Assembly: GCA_026995985.1 (NCBI GenBank)
Contig: JALWNF010000205.1
Coordinates: 1-11,185 of the forward strand
From: Campylobacteraceae bacterium
Lineage (GTDB): Bacteria; Campylobacterota; Campylobacteria; Campylobacterales; Sulfurovaceae
Direction of reading: 5' to 3'
Length of the DNA stretch: 11,185 nucleotides
The notes under the pieces were generated by a model. The model had not been told where the DNA came from. It made no database searches and was given only the letters and a program-made list of their open reading frames with translations. This document shows positions 6,246 to 11,185 of the stretch, one piece after another; positions within the stretch are counted from its first letter, which is position 1; the number at the start of each line of letters is the position of its first letter. The position numbers were made by a program, and so were the translations under genes.

Positions 6246-7781
6246 ATGAAACAAGTACCCATACTAGTTCTTGACTTCGGTTCACAATACACTCAACTTA
6301 TAGCACGAAAATTAAGAGAATCAGGAGTCTACTGTGAGGTTGTTCCCTACAGAGAGAACATAGCTGATATAAAAGCTCGTAAACCAAAAGGTATTATACT
6401 CTCTGGAGGACCAGCTTCGGTTTATGCACCAGATGCTTACAAACCAAGTGAAGAGATTTGGTCTTTGGGACTACCTATTATGGGGATTTGTTATGGAATG
6501 CAACTTATTACTCAACATTATGGTGGAGAGGTAGTTGCTGCTGACCATCATGAGTATGGAAAGGCAAGATTAAAGATTTCTAACTCTAAAATATTTGATG
6601 GCATGAGCAATAATGAAGTTGTTTGGATGAGTCATGGAGATAGAGCAGAGAAGATTCCTGATGGCTTTGAGGTGATTGGTACTTCTGAAAACTCACCATA
6701 TGCAGCGATTGCCAATGAGGAGATGAAGATTTACGCTTTTCAGTTTCACCCAGAGGTTCACCACTCTGTAGAGGGGACAAAACTACTTAAAAACTTTGCT
6801 AAACACATCTGTGGGTGTGAAAGCACTTGGAACATGGGAAGCTTTGCCAAAGAGAAGATAGCTCAGATACAAGCACAAGTTGGAGATAAAAAGGTGCTTT
6901 GTGGTGTAAGTGGTGGGGTTGACTCATCTGTTGTGGCTGCTCTGCTTCATGAAGCTTTACCAAAAGAGCAACTCATCTGTGTATTTGTTGACCAAGGACT
7001 GCTTAGAAAAAATGAGGCTGAAGATGTTCAGAACATGTTTAAGCTCTTAGATATACCACTTATTACTGTTGATGCAAAAGATGAGTTCATGGAAGCTCTT
7101 AAAGGGGTAAGTGACCCAGAGCAGAAGCGTAAAGTAATAGGTGAAAAGTTTATAGAGGTCTTTGATAGAGAGGCAAAAAAACATACCGATGTTAGCTTTT
7201 TGGCCCAAGGGACACTCTATACCGATGTTATTGAGTCTGTATCTGTTAAGGGACCATCTAAAACCATTAAGTCGCACCACAATGTAGGTGGACTTCCAGA
7301 GTGGATGAAGTTTGAGCTTGTAGAGCCTTTGAGAGAGATTTTTAAAGATGAGGTTAGAAAACTTGGACTTGAGCTTGGACTTCCTGCTCACATGATAGGT
7401 CGTCACCCATTCCCTGGACCTGGACTTGCTATTCGTACTATGGGAGCAGTGACCAAGGAGGGGTTACACCTTATTCGTGAGTCAGATGCTATTATGCAAG
7501 AGGAGCTTAAAGCCTCTGGTTACTACGATAAAGTTTGGCAAGCATTTACTGTGCTTTTAAATGTTCAATCAGTTGGAGTCATGGGAGACAATAGAACCTA
7601 TGATAACACAGTTTGTGTGCGTATGGTAGAATCAGTTGATGGTATGACAGCTACCTTTGCTCATGTGCCTCATGATGTCTTAGAGAGAATTAGTAGACGT
7701 ATTATTAATGAGATAGATGGGATTAATAGAGTGGTGTATGATATAAGCTCTAAGCCACCAGCAACAATAGAGTGGGAATAA
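6246..7781 (+). CDS. guaA: GMP synthase (glutamine-hydrolysing)
   Basis: A 511-residue, full-length GuaA that converts XMP, ATP and glutamine to GMP, the last step of guanine nucleotide synthesis. The N-terminal class I glutamine amidotransferase domain (about 5-190) has the triad Cys82 in GICYGMQ, His168 and Glu170 in FHPEVHH, plus GGPASV at 54-59. The ATP pyrophosphatase domain follows, with PP-loop SGGVDSS (222-228). The C-terminal dimerisation domain ends with the characteristic KPPATIEWE (503-511), part of the XMP site. Every expected block is present, so the gene looks functional. The start is supported by AAGGAA eight bases upstream. No guaB is nearby. The 3' end runs directly into a structured non-coding stretch that begins at its stop codon. 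Confidence 0.97.
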   Translation: MKQVPILVLDFGSQYTQLIARKLRESGVYCEVVPYRENIADIKARKPKGIILSGGPASVYAPDAYKPSEEIWSLGLPIMGICYGMQLITQHYGGEVVAADHHEYGKARLKISNSKIFDGMSNNEVVWMSHGDRAEKIPDGFEVIGTSENSPYAAIANEEMKIYAFQFHPEVHHSVEGTKLLKNFAKHICGCESTWNMGSFAKEKIAQIQAQVGDKKVLCGVSGGVDSSVVAALLHEALPKEQLICVFVDQGLLRKNEAEDVQNMFKLLDIPLITVDAKDEFMEALKGVSDPEQKRKVIGEKFIEVFDREAKKHTDVSFLAQGTLYTDVIESVSVKGPSKTIKSHHNVGGLPEWMKFELVEPLREIFKDEVRKLGLELGLPAHMIGRHPFPGPGLAIRTMGAVTKEGLHLIRESDAIMQEELKASGYYDKVWQAFTVLLNVQSVGVMGDNRTYDNTVCVRMVESVDGMTATFAHVPHDVLERISRRIINEIDGINRVVYDISSKPPATIEWE

Positions 7782-7886
7782 AAAGTTCTTATTTCACTTC
7801 ATCTTTAAGAGGGTTATTCAGTCACTTACTATTTGTAAGCTCCTTCTCAATAACTCTTAAATCTAAAGCAAACTAAGAACTTTTTA
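7779..7886 (+). ncRNA. Nested inverted repeats directly behind guaA, structured 3' region
   Basis: Outer stem: a perfect 13-base inverted repeat, 7779-7791 (starting at the guaA TAA stop) with 7874-7886. Middle stem: TTTAAGAG (7804-7811) with CTCTTAAA (7854-7861), then, across a GG bulge, TTATT (7814-7818) with AATAA (7849-7853). Inner hairpin: CTTAC (7825-7829) with GTAAG (7835-7839) around a 5-base loop. All three nest in order, so the RNA could fold as one long arm. The outer right arm overlaps the terminator stem that follows, and the two cannot form together. It may be a 3' UTR structure, an attenuator for the next gene or a degenerate mobile repeat. It contains no credible reading frame. 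Confidence 0.45.
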
Positions 7887-7912
7887 GTTTGCTTCTATTT
7901 TGTAATTTTTTC
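7866..7912 (+). terminator. Rho-independent terminator of guaA
   Basis: AAGCAAACTAA (7866-7876) pairs perfectly with TTAGTTTGCTT (7884-7894), an 11-bp stem with loop GAACTTT. It is followed by a T-rich tail that includes TTTT and TTTTTT. This is the best intrinsic terminator in the window. Confidence 0.75.
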
Positions 7913-7939
7913 CTCCACATTTTCTTATTACACTAGTTA

Positions 7940-7948
7940 TGTTAAAAT
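7940..7948 (+). promoter_or_regulatory. Extended -10 promoter of the DUF11-like gene
   Basis: TGTTAAAAT fits the extended -10 pattern TGnTAnAAT. A start site near 7955 would leave a leader of about 14 bases holding only the AAGGAG at 7956-7961, which argues against translation from the upstream in-frame ATG at 7939. Confidence 0.45.
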
Positions 7949-7955
7949 GGTTAAA

Positions 7956-7961
7956 AAGGAG
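7956..7961 (+). promoter_or_regulatory. Ribosome binding site deciding the start at 7969
   Basis: AAGGAG, seven bases before the ATG at 7969, selects MWKKIIFIIF as the N-terminus. The ATG at 7939 in the same frame has no such site and would put ten extra residues before the signal peptide. Confidence 0.75.
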
Positions 7962-7968
7962 TGTTAAA

Positions 7969-8448
7969 ATGTGGAAGAAGATAATCTTTATAATTTTTAT
8001 ATTGAGTAGCTCTATTGGAGCAAATAGTCCTGTAAAAGATATTCTTCTCTCAAAGGCAGTGTTTCAAGAGACCTATGAATGGCAGAATCCTGGATATAGA
8101 GTTCGTAAGATAGTACCTGCTACAAAAGCACATAAAGGAGCAGTACTTATCTATGTCAATCAAATTATAAATACTTCAAATAGAACTAAAAAACAAGTTG
8201 TTATTGACAATCCTATTCCTTATGGTACAGCATATCTCAGAGGTACATCAAGTTGTGAAGGTGTTTGTAAAATGCTATACTCAATTGATGGAGGAAAGAG
8301 CTATGCTGATGGTAACGATTTGTTTGTTATTTATGGCAGTGCTAAAAGGTTGGCAAAAGGTAGTGAGTATACACATATAAGATATATATTTTCAGAGATA
8401 CCACCACATGCAAAGATTCGTATGGCGTTTAAAGCTGTTTTAAAATAA
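7969..8448 (+). CDS. Small secreted DUF11-like protein
   Basis: A 159-residue protein. Residues 1-18 (MWKKIIFIIFILSSSIGA) are a signal peptide with a likely signal peptidase I site after Ala18, so the mature protein is periplasmic or exported. The remainder resembles single-domain DUF11 proteins common in Campylobacterota. It has a strand IYVNQIINTSNRTKKQVVIDNPIP (62-85), then GTAYLRGTSSCEGVC, SIDGGKSYA (105-113) and YTHIRYIFSEIPP (134-146), the usual order of an immunoglobulin-like beta-sandwich. Cys96 and Cys100 could form a disulphide. DUF11 domains are known as structural or surface repeats; no enzymatic role is implied. It is flanked by a terminator upstream and a long AT-rich gap downstream, so it appears to be a single-gene unit. 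Confidence 0.65.
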   Translation: MWKKIIFIIFILSSSIGANSPVKDILLSKAVFQETYEWQNPGYRVRKIVPATKAHKGAVLIYVNQIINTSNRTKKQVVIDNPIPYGTAYLRGTSSCEGVCKMLYSIDGGKSYADGNDLFVIYGSAKRLAKGSEYTHIRYIFSEIPPHAKIRMAFKAVLK

Positions 8449-8562
8449 TCAAAAATATAAATAAGAGTTATATTTATGGTATAGGAATGAAACTATTAAG
8501 TGTTAAACTTATAAAAGTTATTATATTTTTATATAACCATTAGCTTAAAGAGAATATATTGG

Positions 8563-8581
8563 TAAGTATTTTACTTATAAT
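8563..8581 (+). promoter_or_regulatory. Candidate kefB-type gene promoter with overlapping dyad
   Basis: TATAAT at 8576-8581 lies 31 bases before the TTG start. The dyad TAAGTA (8563-8568), TTT, TACTTA (8572-8577) runs into its first two bases and could be an operator or chance AT symmetry. Upstream, 8517-8537 holds another AT-rich hairpin (GTTA-T-TATA / TATATAAC). Nothing else is recognisable in the 164-base gap. Confidence 0.4.
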
Positions 8582-8601
8582 ATATTTTTATTAATTTAAT
8601 C

Positions 8602-8607
8602 AAGGAG
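8602..8607 (+). promoter_or_regulatory. Ribosome binding site supporting a TTG start
   Basis: AAGGAG, five bases before the TTG at 8613. No ATG gives the conserved N-terminal membrane helix, so TTG is the start. Confidence 0.8.
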
Positions 8608-8612
8608 AGCTA

Positions 8613-10241
8613 TTGGAAAATATATTAATTATTCTTATTGCAGTTACGGCTATCTCTACTATTATTAATGTTTTTTTAAAAAAATTTGATATACCAACAG
8701 TAATAGGATACATCATTACAGGCTTAATAGCAATGCAACTATTTAATTTTGGAGAGCATTCACAAGAGAGCCTTGCAGAGTTAGCAGAGTTTGGAATTGT
8801 TTTTCTTATGTTTACAATAGGTTTAGAGTTCTCTATTGGGCATATGAAATCGATGAAAAGAGAGGTTTTTGTTTATGGCTCTTTACAAGTGCTTGTTAGT
8901 GGATTTATCTTTACTTTTATATCTATATATGGCTTTAATATGGAGGTCAAAAGCTCTATTGTTATAGGTTTTGCTTTGGCTCTCTCTTCTACAGCTATTG
9001 TACTTAAAGTTTTAAATGAAAAGAATCAAATTCATACAGGTTATGGGCGTAATGCTGTTGGAATCTTAATTTTTCAAGATTTAGCTGTTATTCCTATTCT
9101 TTTAATGATATCTATCTTTACTAATGATAGTGGTAGTTCTGTCGCTCAACTTCTTTTGCATACTCTTGCTAGTGCTATTGTTGTTTTTTTAATTCTATTT
9201 GTTGCAGGAAAGCACTTTATAGAGCGTTTTTTTGATTGGGTTATAGCTTCAAATTCAGAAGAGATATTTTTAGGCTCAGTTCTTTTAACTGTTATAGCAG
9301 CATCAGTAGTAGCAGAATATTTTGGTTTTTCATACTCTTTAGGAGCATTTATATCTGGTATGACTATTGCAGAGACTAAGTTTCGTTATCGTATAGAGGC
9401 AGACCTTGTACCCTTTAGAGATATTTTATTGGGAATCTTTTTTATCACTATTGGAATGCAGATTGATTTAACTATTATTTTAGAGTATGGTTTTGTAATC
9501 TTAGGACTCTTAATCTCTATTATGCTTATTAAGGCACTAGTTATTTTTGGTGTACTTTATAGATTTATGCAAAACAGAACAGCTATAAAGAGTGCTTTAG
9601 CACTAATGCAAGTTGGCGAGTTTGCTTTGGCTATTTTTGCTTTAGCTTATCATAGCAAACTTATTCCTTCTAATATTAATCAGATTATGATTTTAACAGT
9701 AGTATTCTCTATGATTTTGACACCATTTATTTTAAATAATGTTAAAACTCTAGCAGATATGTTTTTTAAAGAGCCTACTGAGCTTAGAGAACGTGCAATT
9801 AAATCAACAGGGTTTGATAATCATATTATTATCTGCGGGTATGGTCCAATGGGGCAGAAGTTGGCAAAAATATTTAAAGCAAAAAAGATTCTATATGTTA
9901 TACTAGAGCACGATATAAGATTAGTAGACAAAGCTATATCTGATGGAGAGAGTGCTATTTTTCTTGCTAATGCAGCACAAAAAGGGGTATTAGAGCATTT
10001 TTGTATAAGAAATGCTATGGCTATTGTAGTAACTATTACAAATGAGCATCAACTTAGACTTATTTGTGAAAACATTAACTCTTTTAATACTAATGTTAAT
10101 ACTGTTGTTAATGTACGAAATGCTTCTCAAGCTGAGACAATTTCTGATTTAAATATTAACAATATTGTTATTAGTCAAGATATTGTTTCAGATATAGTTG
10201 TTGAACGAGCATTAGAGTGTGAACTTATTTTAGGAAGTTAG
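8613..10241 (+). CDS. CPA2-family cation/proton antiporter with RCK domain (KefB/KefC type)
   Basis: A 542-residue inner-membrane protein. Residues about 1-385 form the Na+/H+-exchanger-like domain of roughly 12 helices. They include the early block IPTVIGYIITG (27-37), ALSSTAIVLKVL (123-134), FQDLAVIPIL (154-163, with the Gln-Asp pair expected in the transport core), GAFISGM (244-250) and GEFALAIFAL (335-344). Residues about 402-535 are an RCK/TrkA-N domain with nucleotide motif GYGPMG (409-414) and an acidic Glu432 at the end of the second strand, as in NAD-binding Rossmann folds. Members exchange K+ or Na+ for protons and some are gated by glutathione adducts or nucleotides; substrate and gating cannot be decided here. 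There is no KefF/KefG ancillary gene next to it. The TTG start has a strong ribosome binding site. Confidence 0.88.
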   Translation: MENILIILIAVTAISTIINVFLKKFDIPTVIGYIITGLIAMQLFNFGEHSQESLAELAEFGIVFLMFTIGLEFSIGHMKSMKREVFVYGSLQVLVSGFIFTFISIYGFNMEVKSSIVIGFALALSSTAIVLKVLNEKNQIHTGYGRNAVGILIFQDLAVIPILLMISIFTNDSGSSVAQLLLHTLASAIVVFLILFVAGKHFIERFFDWVIASNSEEIFLGSVLLTVIAASVVAEYFGFSYSLGAFISGMTIAETKFRYRIEADLVPFRDILLGIFFITIGMQIDLTIILEYGFVILGLLISIMLIKALVIFGVLYRFMQNRTAIKSALALMQVGEFALAIFALAYHSKLIPSNINQIMILTVVFSMILTPFILNNVKTLADMFFKEPTELRERAIKSTGFDNHIIICGYGPMGQKLAKIFKAKKILYVILEHDIRLVDKAISDGESAIFLANAAQKGVLEHFCIRNAMAIVVTITNEHQLRLICENINSFNTNVNTVVNVRNASQAETISDLNINNIVISQDIVSDIVVERALECELILGS

Positions 10242-10278
10242 TATTTTATCTTTTATCTATAGAGTAGTTTAATTTTGT

Positions 10279-10315
10279 CATATAAGGTTATAGTTTTATA
10301 AAACAACCTTATATG
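10279..10315. terminator. Bidirectional hairpin between the antiporter gene and rlpA
   Basis: CATATAAGGTT (10279-10289) is a perfect inverse of AACCTTATATG (10305-10315). Between them lies an ATA bulge and the self-complementary GTTTTATAAAAC (10293-10304). The stop codon of rlpA (10298-10296, minus) is in the loop region. The stem is long, but no clean U-run follows on either strand. Confidence 0.5.
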
Positions 10316-11009
10316 CATTGGAGAACTTTTTAGATTTTAAAAGCTTTTTTGCTTCCCATGGGGTACACTTTATAATTACCCTATAGGCTGTCTTTTTTTT
10401 ATCTTTAATATACTTTTTAACAATAATAGAGTTTTTAAGCTTATGCTTCTCTTTAAATAGATAGGCAAGTTTTTTATTGAAGAATGAGGCAACTTGAATC
10501 TTTTCATTTCGTATAGCAGTTTTTGTTTTTTTTGTAGCTCTCTTATAATATATTTTTTTTGAACTTCTATTTTTTGGAGATTTTATAACTTCTAGTTTAA
10601 TTCTAGCAACCCCTTTTTTATGAATTCCAAGACGCTTTGCAGCAGCATAAGAGAGGTCAATAGTACGAGAGCGATAAAAAGGACCACGGTCATTAATTCT
10701 AACCTTTACTGACTTTTTATTTTTAAGATTTGTCACCTTTACAATAGTATTTAAAGCATAGGTACGGTGAGCAGCTGTCATAGCATACATATTGTATCGT
10801 TCTCCACTTGCTGTAAGTTTACCGTGAAAAGGTTTCCCATACCAAGATGCCTTACCATATTTTACTACTCCCTTTTTTACATAATGTGGGTAGTAGTGAA
10901 TACCTCTGTCAACATAGTCAATGATGTTTCTATCTTTTGATAAAGAGTAAATAGGTGTTAGTGTTATAATTAGTAGTATAATCTTTAAACTATTTCCTAT
11001 TCTTATCAA
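10296..11009 (-). CDS. rlpA: RlpA-like protein: double-psi beta-barrel with SPOR-like C-terminus
   Basis: A 237-residue protein with a TTG start. Residues 1-24 hold a signal-like hydrophobic stretch (SLKIILLIITLTPIYSLS). No cysteine follows it, so it is not a lipoprotein, unlike E. coli RlpA. Residues about 50-142 form the double-psi beta-barrel: GKASWYGKPFHGKLTASGE (52-70), TAAHRT with His81, and NDRGPF with Asp107. These His and Asp match the catalytic pair of Pseudomonas RlpA, a lytic transglycosylase that cuts glycan strands lacking stem peptides at the septum. A basic Lys-rich linker (143-168) leads to a weakly conserved SPOR-like domain (169-237, IQVASFFNKKLA onward), which in relatives binds denuded peptidoglycan. 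Periplasmic, cell-wall role. AAGGA at 11017-11021 supports the start. Confidence 0.85.
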   Translation of the reverse strand: MIRIGNSLKIILLIITLTPIYSLSKDRNIIDYVDRGIHYYPHYVKKGVVKYGKASWYGKPFHGKLTASGERYNMYAMTAAHRTYALNTIVKVTNLKNKKSVKVRINDRGPFYRSRTIDLSYAAAKRLGIHKKGVARIKLEVIKSPKNRSSKKIYYKRATKKTKTAIRNEKIQVASFFNKKLAYLFKEKHKLKNSIIVKKYIKDKKKTAYRVIIKCTPWEAKKLLKSKKFSNAYKVVL

Positions 11010-11016
11010 ATTACTA

Positions 11017-11021
11017 TCCTT
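11017..11021 (-). promoter_or_regulatory. Ribosome binding site deciding the rlpA TTG start
   Basis: AAGGA on the minus strand lies seven bases before the TTG at 11009. The next in-frame ATG is inside the catalytic barrel, so it cannot be the start. Confidence 0.7.
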
Positions 11022-11058
11022 ATAAGAAAGTTTAAATAAATTTTATTATTTTAACAGA

Positions 11059-11064
11059 ATTATA
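11059..11064 (-). promoter_or_regulatory. Candidate -10 box of rlpA
   Basis: TATAAT on the minus strand at the end of an alternating TA run, 49 bases before the TTG start. The hexamer 17 bases upstream (AGTACA) matches the -35 consensus at only three positions. The alternating AT run makes chance likely. Confidence 0.35.
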
Positions 11065-11098
11065 TATATATAAACTAAAATTGTACTTATTTTAAACA

Positions 11099-11115
11099 TT
11101 AGTCACCTAGACTAA
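11099..11115. promoter_or_regulatory. Dyad between divergent promoters
   Basis: TTAGTC, ACCTA, GACTAA: a perfect 6-bp inverted repeat with a 5-base centre. It lies between the rlpA promoter candidate and the promoter that leaves the window to the right. It could be an operator for either, or chance. Confidence 0.3.
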
Positions 11116-11143
11116 AGAATGTTATAAAAAAAAACTAAAAGTC

Positions 11144-11172
11144 TTGAATTTTTACAAAATTTACTCTATAAT
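11144..11172 (+). promoter_or_regulatory. Well-formed sigma-70 promoter leaving the window
   Basis: TTGAAT (11144-11149), a 17-base spacer, and TATAAT (11167-11172) have optimal spacing and a perfect -10. This is the only promoter in the window with a recognisable -35 at the right distance. The transcription start would be near 11179, so its gene lies beyond the right edge. Confidence 0.6.
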
Positions 11173-11185
11173 TCCGAAAATATAA

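Noticed and set aside
7047..7406. 119-codon open frame on the minus strand inside guaA
   Set aside because: It is wholly antisense to conserved guaA coding sequence, has no domain-like pattern and no ribosome binding site.
7939..7968. Alternative start of the DUF11-like protein at ATG 7939
   Set aside because: It would lie upstream of the predicted transcription start and has no ribosome binding site; the ATG at 7969 has AAGGAG and begins a normal signal peptide.
8671..8684. T7-A7 tract early in the antiporter gene as a phase-variable switch
   Set aside because: Each run is only seven bases, shorter than typical hypermutable tracts, and the frame is intact; ordinary AT-rich codons (FLKK) explain it.
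11126..11134. Run of nine A residues upstream of the right-edge promoter
   Set aside because: It is intergenic, ahead of the -35, and consistent with an AT-rich upstream element; there is no evidence of slippage.
1..11185. CRISPR arrays, tRNA or rRNA genes, prophage or defence genes
   Set aside because: No regularly spaced direct repeats, no recognisable tRNA T-arm or rRNA sequence, and no proteins of these kinds were seen in the window.

Overview
The window is AT-rich DNA whose gene content and style point to the Campylobacterota (Epsilonproteobacteria), most like the Sulfurovum/Sulfurimonas group. The grounds are the NhaD antiporter, the short NadB, the DciA-like DUF721 protein, the bactofilin, very short leaders, and TATAAT boxes without clear -35 elements. 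This is a family-level judgement from the proteins, not a database match.

Left edge (1-616): the C-terminal end of an IS3-family transposase runs in from outside the window. It is followed by an orphan 69-codon reading frame with no start (313-522) that looks like the 3' end of a gene broken by the element. Next (617-2078) come a DciA-like DUF721 gene on the minus strand and a 46-residue lipoprotein gene on the plus strand (1037-1177). Their 5' ends overlap head to head. A bactofilin gene on the minus strand then converges on the lipoprotein gene, and one hairpin contains both stop codons.

Centre (2079-7781): nadB (L-aspartate oxidase, first step of NAD synthesis) overlaps by 11 bases a lipoprotein with a predicted beta-propeller. 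nhaD (Na+/H+ antiporter) follows, then a GC-rich imperfect inverted repeat resembling a MITE/REP element, then guaA (GMP synthase). Directly behind guaA, starting at its stop codon, is a roughly 115-base stretch of nested inverted repeats that ends in an intrinsic terminator competing with the outer stem.

Right part (7782-11185): a small secreted DUF11-like protein, a KefB-type CPA2 cation/proton antiporter with an RCK (TrkA-N) domain and a TTG start, and a converging rlpA-like gene (double-psi beta-barrel plus SPOR-like tail, TTG start). A strong-looking promoter points out of the right edge towards an unseen gene.

Most of the window is housekeeping and envelope or ion-homeostasis genes. 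I see no defence system, CRISPR array, prophage or biosynthetic cluster. The parts worth a second look are non-coding or structural: the head-to-head overlap with an apparently leaderless promoter inside the partner gene, the structured guaA 3' region, the GC-rich inverted repeat, and the IS-associated gene remnant.
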